Positions 1 to 61,661 of a stretch of 64,000 nucleotides of DNA are shown piece after piece. Below the pieces are notes generated by a model. That model saw only the letters and a program-made list of their open reading frames with translations, did not search any database and had not been told where the DNA came from. The stretch covers positions 21,126,469-21,190,468 of the forward strand of contig NC_092092.1 of assembly GCF_045679555.1 (NCBI RefSeq), given 5' to 3'. Origin of the DNA: Salvelinus alpinus (Eukaryota; Chordata; Actinopteri; Salmoniformes; Salmonidae). The first letter of the stretch is position 1. Every line of letters begins with the position of its first letter. The position numbers were made by a program, and so were the translations under genes.

Positions 1-174
1 TGCGCTCGGCCGACCTGAAATTTGCTCAGTGATGGAAAACACTTGAGGGAACATTGGTGTGGTGTATACCTGTGTATAGCCTCCACTACACCACTGGCCC
101 TTTGTGTTTTACAAAAAGTGCACTCTTCTACATGAGTGCGCTGGTATTATGGTTGCTGTTCTTTCAGAATCACA

Positions 175-385
175 AACCTGTCACACACTGAAGGCCTATA
201 GGATCACCACTGTACTAACCTGTCACACACTGAAGGCCTATAGGATCACCACTGTACTAACCTGTCACACACTGAAGGCCTATAGGTTCACCACTTTACT
301 AACCTGTCACACACTGAAGGCCTATAGGTTCACCACTGTACTAACCTGTTACATACTGAAGGTCTATAGGTTCACCACCGAGCAA
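175..385. repeat. 42-bp minisatellite, about 5 copies
   Basis: Five head-to-tail copies of a 42-nt unit start at about 175, 217, 259, 301 and 343. The key words in each unit are CACACTGAAGGC and CTATAGG. Copies 1-2 read GGATCACC and copies 3-5 read GGTTCACC, and the last copy is the most diverged. Because 42 is a multiple of three the array stays open as a 14-residue periodic frame, which I do not regard as coding. Confidence 0.93.
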
Positions 386-558
386 ACATGTCTATAATAG
401 ATATAAAAACTGTTACAATTTCCTTCTGTTACAATTCCCCCTAGTCTCCCCTTACTAACAGTGAGCGTGCAACTTTCCAACAATGTTATGAGTAAAGTAG
501 AAAGCCCAGTTTTCAATAGGCGATGAGAAATTAATGTTTCAGGGAAGGAGTGTATATA

Positions 559-2180
559 CAGTTGAAGTCGGAAGTTTACATACACCTAAGCCAAATACAT
601 TTAAACTCAGTTTTTCACAATTCCTGACATTTAATCCTAGTAAAAATTCCCTGTCTTAGGTCAGTTAGGATCACCACTTTATTTTAAGAATGTGAAATGT
701 CAGAATAATAGTAGAGAGAATGATTTATTTCAGCTTTTATTTCTATCATCACATTCTCAGTGGGTCAGAAGTTTACATACACTCAATTAGTATTTGGTAG
801 CATTGTCTTTAAATTGTTTAACTTGGGTAAAATGTTTCAGGTAGCCTCCCACAAGCTTCCCACAATAAGTTGGGTGAATTTTGGCCCATTCCTCCTGACA
901 GAGCTGGTGTAACTGAGTCAGGTTTGTAGGCCTCCTTGCTCGCACACGCTTTTTCAGTTCTGCCCACAAATGTTCTATAGGATTGAAGTCAGGGTTTTGT
1001 GATGGCCACTCCAATACCTTGACTTTGTTGTCCTTAAGCCATTTTGCCACAACTTTGGAAGTATGCTTGGGGTCATTGTTCATTTGGAAGACCCATTTGC
1101 GACCAAGCTTTAACTTCCTGACTGATGTCTTGAGATGTTGCTTCAATATATCCACATAATTGTCCTCCCTCATGATGCCATGTATTTTGTGAAGTGCACC
1201 AGTCCCTCCTGCAGCAAAGCACCCCCACAACATGATGCTGCCACCACTGTGCTTCACGGTTGGGATGTTGTTCTTCGGCTTGCAAGCCTCCCCCTTTTTC
1301 CTCCAAACATAACGATGGTCCGTTCTATTTTTGTTTCATCAGACCAGAGGACATTTCTCCAAAAGGTACAATCTGTCCCCATGTGCAGTTGCAAACCGTA
1401 GTCTGGCTTTTTTATGGCGGTTTTGGAGCAGTGGCTTCTTCCTTGCTGAGTGGCCTTTCAAGTTATGTTGATATAGGACTCGTTTTACTGTCGATATAGA
1501 TAATTTTGTACCTGTTTCTTCCAGCATCTTCACAAGGTCCTTTGCTGTTGTTCTGGGATTAATTTGCACTTTTCGCACCAAAGTACGTTCATCTCTAGGA
1601 GACAGAACACATCTCCTTCCTGAGCGGTATGATGGTTGCGTGGTCACATGGTGTTTATACTTGCGTACTATTGTTTGTACAGATGAATGTGGTACCTTCA
1701 GGCGTTTGGAAATTGCTCCCAAGGATGAACCAGACTTGTGGAAGTCTACAATTCTTTTTATGAGGTCTTGGCTGATTTCTTTTGATTTTCCCATGATGTC
1801 AAGCAAAGAGGCACTGAGTTTGAAGGTAGGTCTTGAAATACATCCACAGGTACACCTCCAATTGACACAAATTATGTCAATTAGCCTATCAGAAGCTTCT
1901 AAAGCCATGACATCATTTACTGGAATTTTCCAAGCTTTTCCAAGCCAGTCAACTTAGTGTATGTAAACTTCTGGCCCACTGGAATTGTGATACAGTGAAT
2001 TACAAGTTAAATAATCTGTCTGTAAACAATTGTTGGAAAAATTACTTGTGTCATGCACAAAGTAGATGTCCTAACCAACTTGCGAAAACTATAGTTTGTT
2101 AACAAGATATTTGTGGAGTGGTTGAAAAACGAGTTTAAATGATTCCAACCTAAGTGTATGTAAACTTCTGACTTCAACTG
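559..2180 (-). mobile_element. Tc1-like DNA transposon, near full length
   Basis: The left terminal inverted repeat starts CAGTTGAAGTCGGAAG and the right end is its complement, CTTCTGACTTCAACTG. Both ends abut a TA dinucleotide (557-558 and 2181-2182), the Tc1/mariner target-site duplication. The length of 1,622 bp is normal for the family. Inner copies of the terminal motif (GAAGTTTACATACAC near 769-782, GTATGTAAACTTC near 1959-1972) give the double direct-repeat arrangement of the IR/DR group to which salmonid elements such as Sleeping Beauty's progenitors belong. The transposase lies on the minus strand. Confidence 0.95.
787..1794 (-). pseudogene. Tc1-like transposase, frameshifted and catalytically damaged
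   Basis: The start is the ATG at 1794 (MGKSKEIS), which follows the family; an in-frame ATG upstream at 1908 lies in the transposon leader. The paired helix-turn-helix DNA-binding region ([29 protein letters not shown]) is read down to about 1360. The frame then breaks before the first catalytic aspartate block. A second segment (1257-787) carries GGSIMLWGCFAAGG, the second catalytic block and NPIEHLWAELKKR with the catalytic glutamate. In the second block the family's DND is NND here (codon at 1078-1080), so the aspartate is lost as well as the frame. This copy cannot make active transposase. Confidence 0.93.
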
Positions 2181-2312
2181 TATTTGGCCTGGCAAAGGCG
2201 TTTTATGCGCTGACTGAATGGAAGCTGATAATTCAGTTTTTTACTCCGCTGGTCTCGCATGGTCTGGGGAAGAAATTACGAGTCCTCACTGTCGAGAAAT
2301 TACGGGTCCTCA

Positions 2313-3105
2313 CTAGAGGTCGACCAATTTAATCGGCATGGCCGATTTTCAAGTTTTCATAACAATCGGTAATCGGCCTTTTTGGACGCCGATTATGGCT
2401 GATTACATTGCAATCCACGAGGAGACTGCATGGGACGCTGACCACCTGTTACGAGTGCAGCATCAAAAGGACCTTGTGGCTGCAAGGAGCCAAGGTAAGT
2501 TGCTAGCTAGCATTAAAGTTATCTAATAAAAAAAAAACTATCTTTACATAATCAATAGTTAACTACACATGGTTGATGATATTACTTGGTTAACTAGCTT
2601 GTCCGGCGTTGCATATAATCAAAGCGGTGCCTGTTAATTTACCATCGAATCACAGTCTACCTCAACTTCGCCAAACTTCACTCTTAATTAACCGTAATAA
2701 ATTTGCCAGAATTTTACATAATTATGACATAACATTGAAGGTTGTGCAATGTAACAGCAATATTTAGACTTAGGGTTGCCACCCGTTCGATAAAATACGG
2801 AACGGTTCCGTATTTCGCTGGAAGAATAAACGTTTTGTTTTCGAAATGATAGTTTCCGGTTTTGACCATATTAATGACCAAAGGCTCGTATATCTGTGTG
2901 TTTATTATAATTAAGTCTATGATTTGATAGAGCAGTCTGACTGAGCGGTGGTAGGCAGCAGCAGGCTCGTAAGCATTCATTCAAACAGCACTTTACTGCG
3001 TTTGCCAGCAGCTCTTAGCAATGCTTGAACCACAGCGCTGTTTATGACTTCAAGCCTATCAACTCCTGAGATTAGGCTGGCAATACTATAGTGCCGATAA
3101 GAACA
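2313..3105. repeat. Salmonid interspersed repeat (AATCGG-terminal type), unclassified
   Basis: The block begins AGAGGTCGACCAATTTAATCGG and continues through TAACAATCGGTAATCGG, GGTTGATGATATTAC, ACGGAACGGTTCCGTATTT and GAGCAGTCTGACTGAGC to the motif GAGATTAGGCTGG. I recognise it from memory as a repeat found many times in salmonid genomes. It has no coding capacity and I cannot assign a class. A 24-nt near-duplication (GAAATTACGRGTCCTCACT, R = A or G) at about 2271-2312 lies just outside its left edge. Confidence 0.6.
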
Positions 3106-3399
3106 TCCAATAGTCAAAGGTATATGAAATACAAATGGAAGAGAGAGAAATACTCAATGAGTCATAATTCCAATAATGACTACAACCTAAAACTAGCTTG
3201 TCCAAAAAAAGTGGTCTCTTGGCACAACTTATGAGGTAAGTTGAGCCGCCTTGGGGTAAGTGGATGATGGTGTCCTGTAACAGTGGGTGATAGCACTGGT
3301 AGGTCAAAGTTTATTTCATGGAATGGAGGTATCGTACAGTATATTGTATATTTTAAGTGTATGCATACATTTAGATATAGATCTCTCTGTTCAATATTA

Positions 3400-3688
3400 C
3401 TTACCGTTCCATTTCTTGACCAGTTGTCTGGCACAGGGATCTTGTTTCGATGTGCCAGTAGGCAAGTTATCTGTATTTGAAGCTACTAAGCCCATGAAAC
3501 TGGTCCACTAGATTCCTGATATGTTTAGCAAGCTCAGGCACCATGTCATCAGATAAGACCTTGTGTGCCTCTGCTATTCTACCATAGTCTCTCTTTAGCA
3601 CAGGTACTGTACATGTTTGTTTTATTTTTTCATCCCTTGCTGCTGCTAAAATTGAATTATTCCCTTGCTGCTTTCTCAAAAACATCAA
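3400..3688 (-). pseudogene. Possible pogo/Tigger-like transposase N-terminal relic
   Basis: On the minus strand two overlapping frames give ELAKHIRNLVDQFHGLSS, then RQLAY, then PDNWSRNG. The order and spacing resemble the CENP-B/pogo helix-turn-helix region, where (K)HI(K/R)x-DxFHGL and RQLAYE are followed by P..W..NG. No DDE domain, terminal repeat or full frame is visible, and at least one frameshift separates the pieces. The rest of 3106-3955 shows nothing I recognise. This is a resemblance only. Confidence 0.35.
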
Positions 3689-3955
3689 GGGAGGCTAGAC
3701 CCCATGCTTGTTTTACGTTTGTATACACAGGGCATGATGATATCAGCTCTGTAACAATAAAAATACACTAACTTGATTTCATATGAATGACACATTGCAG
3801 ACAACACCAGAAGAATTATCACTGAATTATCACAGTTAATTATTGTAATGTTTGTTTGTGTCAATTAATCCCATAAGGGATGAGTTGCCAACTGGCGATT
3901 TGACACAAAAATAAAATGTAATTCATTCATGTCATAAAAAATATACAGTACCAGT

Positions 3956-4016
3956 CAAAAGTTTGGACACACCTACTCATGATCTAATAGGTGGACACAC
4001 CTACACATGATTCAGT
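3956..4016. repeat. Solo Tc1-type terminal repeat fragment
   Basis: CAGTACCAGTCAAAAG, then TTTGGACACACCTACTCATG, with a partial repeat of GGTGGACACACCTAC, matches the terminal inverted repeat of the Tc1 element at 5887-7401. A TA precedes it at 3954-3955. No transposase or opposite terminus follows, so it is a remnant. Confidence 0.75.
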
Positions 4017-4284
4017 TTGTGTATGGTTTCCTAGAAACAAGGGGTTGCTCAACTAACCCTTTGGCTCAATTTACCCCACTCTTCCATAAATCAAACACTT
4101 AATCCAGATGTAGCCTGTTGCAAATAAAGGCAATAGGGTCAATATAGTAAGGATTTTTCAAAATGCGCTTAAATAGGTGCCTAAAAATGTTGCCTTTTCT
4201 CATGAGATATTTTGCATTCTGCATTTTAGTGTAGCTCAAAGTAATATTCTTTGTAATAATTGCCAAAATCTCAGTTGCCCTTCA

Positions 4285-4346
4285 ATTGTAAGTCGCTCTG
4301 GATAAGAGCGTCTGCTAAATGACTTAAATGTAAATGTAAATGTAAG
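4285..4346 (+). repeat. LINE/SINE 3' tail (GTCGCTCTGGATAAGAGCG)
   Basis: TAAGTCGCTCTGGATAAGAG followed by CGTCTGCTAAATGACTTAAA and a short TGTAAA repeat is the 3' tail shared by several teleost LINE and SINE families. Only the tail is present. The flanks 4017-4284 show no recognisable repeat or gene. Confidence 0.75.
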
Positions 4347-4529
4347 TGACTCTGGCCCTTTAAATGTGATTCAGAATAGACTACACCATTTTCAACATAG
4401 GGTGTTTTTCTCGTTTTGAGTACAAATACACTGAAGTACATTTTGGTACAGTGTTAGTTACTATAATACAGCGTTTAATAAGTAGTATATTGTAAAGAGT
4501 TGATATGACTTAGTGTCCCTCCGTACAAA

Positions 4530-4680
4530 TAGATTGACGGAAGTGATCCTAAACTATGATTGGATGAGCCCTAACACGTCACGTGTTGGCGGAAGTAGCA
4601 AGAGCATCGTTTGCCAGATGTTTTGCAACATAGCATCTAAGCAATACAGCCCTTTCAATTGAAAAATACTCTCAACGTGA
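4530..4680 (+). promoter_or_regulatory. Candidate SRBD1 promoter and first-exon region
   Basis: This is a plausible TATA-less housekeeping promoter about 2.9 kb upstream of the first coding exon. It contains GACGGAAGTG (about 4536-4545) and GGCGGAAGT (4588-4596), both ETS/GABP-like, an inverted CCAAT box (ATTGG, 4559-4563) and a CACGTG E-box (4580-4585). A good 5' splice site, CAAC|GTGAGT, lies at 4676/4677 and could end a non-coding first exon. This is needed because the first coding exon starts exactly at its ATG behind a 3' splice site. No transcript evidence is available. Confidence 0.4.
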
Positions 4681-5886
4681 GTAGCTTGTTGTACTGTTGT
4701 TTAACAAACTCCTAAACATCTTTCCATCGTCAATGCAACACTAACCAATGTTTTCATAATGTAGCTATAGGCCTAGCTAGCTACACCCAGGGAGACAAAT
4801 GACTCTGGTGACACTCGCGCCAGATTTGAATGAATGATGCTACCCGGCCGTTAGCTTAAGTTAATACAAATTGTAATTTAAATGGATAGTTGCGGGACGA
4901 AGCTACCCGGCCGTAGCAGATATTGGGCCAGGGGTATTTTGCAGCGAAGAGCAACTTATTTAACTACTAGTTATTTAACTGCAGGCCTCTGCAACCAATA
5001 CTGTTATAATCATAGCTATTACACTAGAGACCTGACGAACCTTTTCCACGAGGGACAAGGAGCGTTCCATTTCCATCTTAACGGTCGTGCTATCAGAGAT
5101 CCGTGGGACGTCCCTAACCCTCATTGAAGTAAACAATGGCTAGGCAAGGTGTATGGTTAGTGCATAGGGGGGTATGGAGTACTAACGTTAGCTTGGAACT
5201 ACCCTCTTCGAACTGGGGTGTAATCATTACGCCGATTTTGTTGCAAAAGATATCATTCACTCCAAAAGTAAAACGAAAACGAGAGTTTATATGGACAAAA
5301 TCAGGTAGGTCCCTCCCCGTTTCGTTCCGTTTGCAGTTTGGTACTTAAACGGTAATTGGTTTCCGTAATCAATACACACACCCCTGGTGCTCTCCTGAAA
5401 ATAAGTAGCCCTAGTATGTGGTGTTATGTTGTATAGTATACATACTGATCATTGCTGCCCATATTGCTACCAAGTTCCCCAGTTATCTGTGTAACTCAAG
5501 TTTATTATGTACCTACAGTTTGTACATGTATTTTGTTTTCGAGTGCTTACTGTGTATTTTGTTCTTGTTTGTTTCCGTTTCTCGGAGCTCTAACGTACTA
5601 TGAGTCGCAGACGCGTGCGTTGTTTTGAGTGGTCAGGTATTTCTACCTGCCTCTACCAGTGTCCTGTAAGAGCTGATGGGGAGAGTGTGTGGGTACTACT
5701 TATTAAATACAGCCATCTCAGTAGGCCTAGGACTACCAGTAGGCAGTTTCCCAGGCCAAATTCAGATTTTGGATTAAGTTCACTTTAATATTGGTTTCAT
5801 TGGTCCTTTTACTGAGGTTATTGTAGGCCAAGGGCAGGAGTAGAGGCTATTTAGAAAATCTGGTTAAATGTGTATTAGCCTACATA
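4681..5886. other. Gene-less stretch, probable SRBD1 intron 1
   Basis: I find no conserved coding frame here. The motif GCTACCCGGCCGT occurs twice (near 4838 and 4901). An ATG at 5600 heads a short arginine-rich frame, but it is not continuous with SRBD1. The GTAGGT at about 5308 would also serve as a donor. If the first exon ends at 4676, this stretch plus the Tc1 element that follows is intron 1. Confidence 0.4.
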
Positions 5887-7401
5887 CAGTCCCAGTCAAA
5901 AGTGTGAACACACCTACTCATCTAAGGGGTTTTCTTTATTTGACTATTTTCTACATTGTAGAATAATAGTGAAGACATCAAAACTATGAAATAACACACA
6001 TGGAATCATGTAGTAACCAAAAAAGTGTTAAACAAATCAAAATATATTTGAGATTCTTCAATGTAGCCACCCTTTGCCTTGATGACAGCTTTGCACATGC
6101 TTGGTATTCTTTCAACCAGCTTCATGAGGTAGCCACCTGGAATGCATTTCAATTAACAGGTGTGCCTTGTAAAAAGTTAATTTGGGGAATGTCTTTCCTT
6201 AATGCGTTTGAGCCAATCAGTTGTGTTGTGACAAGGTAGGGGTGGTATACAGAAAATAGCCCTATTTGGTAAAAGACAAAGTCCATATTATGGCAAGAAC
6301 AGCTCAAATAACCAAAGAGAAACGGCAGTCCATCGTTACTTTAAGACTTGAAGGTCAGTCAATCCGGAAAGAAATTTAAAGAACTTTTAACGTTTCTTCA
6401 AGTGCTGTCACAAAAGCCATCACGCGCTATGATGAAACTGGCTCTCATGAGGATCGTGAGTTACCTCTGCTGCAGAGGATAAGTTCATTAGAGTTACCAG
6501 CCTCAGAATTTGCAGCCCAAATAAATGCTTCTCAGAGTTCAAGTAACAGACACATCTCAACATCGACTGTTCAGAGGAGACTGCATGAATCAGACCTTCA
6601 TGGTCAAATTGCTGCAAAGAAACCACTAATAAAGGACACCAATAATAAGAAGAGACTTGCTTGGACCTAGAAACACGAGCTATGGAGATTAGACTGGTGG
6701 AAATCTGAGATTTCTGGTTCCAACTGCCGTGTCTTTCTGAGACGCAAAGTAGATGAACGGATGATCTCCGCATGTGTGGTTCCCACCGTGAAGCATGGAG
6801 GTGTGATGGTGTGGGGGTGCTTTGCTGGTGACACTGTCTGTGATTGATTTAGAATTCAAGGCACACTTAACCAGCATGGCTACCACAGCATTCAGCGATA
6901 CGCCATCCCATCTGGTTTGGGCTTAGTGGGACTATCATTTGTTTTTCAGCAGGACAATTACCCAACACACCTCAAGGCTGTGTAAGGGCTATTTGACCAA
7001 GAAGGAGAGTGATGGAGTGCTGCATCAGATGACCTGGGCTCCACAATCACCCGACCTCATCCCAATTGAGATGTTTTGGGATGATTTGGACCGCAGAGTC
7101 AAGTAAAAACAGCCAACAAGTGCTCATTATGTGGGAACTCATTCAAGACTGTTGGAAAATAATTCCAGGTGAAGCTGGTTGAGAGATTGCCAAGAGTGTG
7201 CAAAGCTGTCATCAAGGCAAAGGGTGGCTACTTTGAAAAATCTAAAATATATTTTGATTAACACTTTTATTTTTTTCCTACATGATTCCATATGTGTTAT
7301 TTCATAGTTTTGATGTCTTCAATGTTATTCTACAATGTAGATAATAGTAATAAATAAAGAACCCTTGAATGAGTAGGTGTGACAACTTTTGACTGGTACT
7401 G
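5887..7401 (+). mobile_element. Tc1-like DNA transposon, decayed
   Basis: The left end, CAGTCCCAGTCAAAAG, and the right end, CTTTTGACTGGTACTG, are inverted repeats, each flanked by TA (5885-5886 and 7402-7403). The internal mirror segments (AACTATGAAATAACACACAT near 5980 and ATGTGTTATTTCATAGTTT near 7290) extend the complementarity. At 1,515 bp it is close to full length. It belongs to a different Tc1 subfamily from the copy at 559-2180. Confidence 0.93.
6290..7261 (+). pseudogene. Tc1-like transposase, multiple stops and frameshifts
   Basis: The ATG at 6290 begins MARTAQITKEKRQSIVTLRL, an N-terminal helix-turn-helix typical of the family. An in-frame stop follows RKEI after about 30 codons. 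Later recognisable pieces are [34 protein letters not shown] and FQQDNYP (second catalytic block). The expected first catalytic block (SDES) is missing around 6690. The expected NPIE block reads as HPN-stop or shifted frame. The gene is dead. Confidence 0.9.
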
Positions 7402-7402
7402 T

Positions 7403-7509
7403 ATATGACACAGCATTATTGATAGTGTTGGCTTAGGCTATGACACAGTATTATTGATAGTGTTGGCTTAGGCTATGACACAGTATTATTGATAGTGTTG
7501 GCTTAGGCT
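7403..7509. repeat. 35-bp tandem repeat, 3 copies
   Basis: Three copies of a 35-nt unit (TATGACACAG, TATTATTGAT, AGTGTTGGCTTAGGC) lie immediately to the right of the TA flank of the preceding Tc1 element. Copy 1 differs by one base (CAGCATTATTG). They sit just upstream of the first coding exon of SRBD1. Confidence 0.93.
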
Positions 7510-7589
7510 ATTACACCTTTGTTTGATTTGACAGTAAGAGTGGGTTTGGTAATGGTTAAAAATTAAATGTTGATTATATCTCTCACCAG

Positions 7590-58739
<51,150 letters not shown>

Positions 58740-58747
58740 GTCAGTGA

Positions 58748-60175
58748 TTCCCTTTACACCCAGTCCTCACACTGTCTTCTGCCTCTCATCTCTCCCTCCC
58801 TTTACACTCAGTCCTCACACTGTCTTCTGCCTCTCATCTCTCCCTCCCTTTACACTCAGTCCTCACACTGTCCTTCTACCTCTCATCTCTCCCTCCCTAT
58901 ACACTCAGTACTCACACTGTCTTCTACCTCACATCTCTCCCTCCCTATACACTCAGTCCTCACACTGTCCTTCTACCTCTCATCTCTCCCTCCCTATACA
59001 CTCAGTCCTCACACTGTCTTCTACCTCTCATCTCTCCCTCCCTTTACACTCAGTCCTCACACTGTCCTTCTACCTCTCATCTCTCCCTCCCTATACACTC
59101 AGTCCTCACACTGTCTTCTACCTCACATCTCTCCCTCCCTATACACTCAGTCCTCACACTGTCCTTCTACCTCTCATCTTTCCCTCCCTATACACTCAGT
59201 CCTCACACTGTCTTCTACCTCACATCTCTCCCTCCCTATACACTCAGTCCTCACACTGTCCTTCTACCTCTCATCTCTCCCTCCCTATACACTCAGTCCT
59301 CACACTGTCTTCTACCTCACATCTCTCCCTCCCTATACACTCAGTCCTCACACTGTCCTTCTACCTCTCATCTTTCCCTCCCTATACACTCAGTCCTCAC
59401 ACTGTCTTCTACCTCACATCTCTCCCTCCCTATACACTCAGTCCTCACACTGTCCTTCTACCTCTCATCTCTCCCTCCCTATACACTCAGTACTCACACT
59501 GTCTTCTACCTCACATCTCTCCCTCCCTATACACTCAGTCCTCACACTGTCCTTCTACCTCTCATCTCTCTCTCCCTATACACTCAGTACTCACACTGTC
59601 TTCTACCTCACATCTCTCCCTCCCTATACACTCAGTCCTCACACTGTCCTTCTACCTCTCATCTCTCCCTCCCTATACACTCAGTCCTCACACTGTCCTT
59701 CTACCTCTCATCTCTCCCTCCCTATACACTCAGTCCTCACACTGTCCTTCTGCCTCTCATCTCTCCCTCCCTTTACACTCAGTCCTCACACTGTCCTTCT
59801 ACCTCTCATCTCTCCCTCCCTATACACTCAGTCCTCACACTGTCCTTCTACCTCTCATCTCTCTCTCCCTATACACTCAGTCCTCACATTGTCCTTCTAC
59901 CTCTCATCTCTCCCTCCCTATACACTCAGTCCTCACACTGTCTTCTGCTTCTCATCTCTCCCTCCCTATACACTCAGTCCTCACACTGTCTTCTACCTCT
60001 CATCTCTCTCTCCCTATACACTCAGTCCTCACACTGTCCTTCTACCTCTCATCTCTCCCTCCCTATACACTCAGTCCTCACACTGTCTTCTGCCTCTCAT
60101 CTCTCCCTCCCTATACACTCAGTCCTCACACTGTCTTCTACCTCTCATCTCCTGTTCCCTGTATACTCAGTACAG
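58748..60175. repeat. 48/49-bp minisatellite, about 29 copies, starting at the exon 15 donor
   Basis: The unit contains TCATCTCTCCCTCCCTAT, ACACTCAGTCCTCACACTG and TCCTTCTACCTC or TCTTCTACCTCA. The 49-nt (GTCCTTC) and 48-nt (GTCTTC) forms alternate over about 58860-59640, giving a roughly 97-bp higher-order period, and later copies are mostly the 49-nt form. Frames of about 530 codons over it are artefacts. The strand is pyrimidine-rich. Confidence 0.97.
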
Positions 60176-61602
60176 TACAGTTCTCTACCTCCTCTTTGAC
60201 CCCAGTCTTTTCCATTGCCTGCCCAGAGCAGAGTGTTGGTATTGAAATGAGATTATTGGCTAGTCCAAACAGAAGTCAGCAGGAGCAGTGAGCTAATCCT
60301 ATTCCGGCCGGTTTGCTCTCGCCGCCTCGTGTCATGACTAATCCATTTTTCTCCTCAAATTAATTCAATTAGGCCCTCCTGGTAGCATCATATATTGACA
60401 CAGAGCTGGGACAAATTAGTATTTTCTCTAGCCATTGCTCACTCTTGTCTCTCCTTTGTGCTCTCTCTTTATCTCTCTCGCTATACCTTTCCCCCTCTCT
60501 CTGCTAAAAAACATCAGCTTCAACTCTGGAGGACCTTAAGTAAAAATAAATGCAGATTACTTTACTGAAGAAACAGTTTGTTGTTTCTTGGGAGGCTGGT
60601 GAAGGAGAGAAAAAGACAGTGTTTTCCCCGCTGTAGAGCTGTGTTGTTATTAGGAGTTCCTAGGCAATGGAAAACAAACAGAGAATCTGTCTGCACCCTT
60701 TATCCAGTGAGGGGGGGGTTGAGGTTTGCCCGCCTGCACCCCTAGAGATGGTTACAGGAAGGTGCTCTCGTTGGAGTTGGACACGAGCTGGAGGCAGCGC
60801 AATGCATTCTGGTTGGTGGTCGTTCAGTAGAAGAACCTCAGTGCAGAATGACTGATAGACAGAGATGTCTGGGAGTATTCAAACAAACTGAAAATGAATA
60901 TTAAACCACAGACACACTGATATGTCTGTTCCTGCATACACACACTTACAAACAGCATTTACCAATGTACATGAAGTTCAAGTGTAAACTCTGCCACACA
61001 CACAGGCATACACACTGGCCCTCTTCCGAGTGCAAGGTCTCCTCCTCAGCCTTTGGTTTCTTTCTCCGCTCTAACTGAAAGCAGATGTTCCCTGGGAGAA
61101 GAAGACAGCCCACGAGCTGTGTCCCCAGGCCAATTCACAGTCCACTGCCCTTAGACACACACACTCGCAGCACAGAACAATGCAGCAGTGAAATATGGGT
61201 CTATCTGAGAGATCAGTGAAGCCCCCCCAAAGACCTCTCAGCCTTCACTCCACTGTTCTCCAGCCCAGTCTGTCCCTCTTCTCTCCCCCGCTCAACAGAC
61301 CCAGACTGCTGCGTGGGCTGACCACTCCCGACGGCTAGCCAAGACGGTGCTGGTCAGCCAGCCAGACAGTGTCCCCCAAACCCCTCCCCCATGGGCCGTG
61401 GGTCTGACACTCTGTGCTCCCCCGCCCGGCGCGGGTCACGGTGACGTCCCCCCTCGCGTCTGTCAGCATAGAGGGTTTATTTACCCTGTCACATGATCTG
61501 AGAGGGAGAGGGAACCGGAGCCGGGCGGCTGGGGCTGAGACGTGATGAGTGATGTGGGGACCAGAGATTCAGAGTTGAGGGAGACTGAGGCTGGAGGGGG
61601 AA

Positions 61603-61661
61603 GTGTACAGACCTGTAGTGTACAGACCTGTAGTGTACAGACCTGTAGTGTACAGACCTCA
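61603..61661. repeat. 15-bp tandem repeat, 4 copies
   Basis: TGTACAGACCTGTAG is repeated three times, followed by a partial fourth copy ending CCTCAG. Confidence 0.95.

Noticed and set aside
5136..5348. 70-codon frame upstream of SRBD1, with a possible donor at about 5308
   Set aside because: I considered it as a first coding exon. It does not join the ATG-starting exon at 7590 as coding sequence and has no similarity to SRBD1 N termini I know.
5600..5788. ATG followed by an arginine-rich start (MSRRRVR)
   Set aside because: It superficially resembles a basic SRBD1 N terminus, but no suitable donor keeps it in frame with exon 2, and exon 1 at 7590 fits better.
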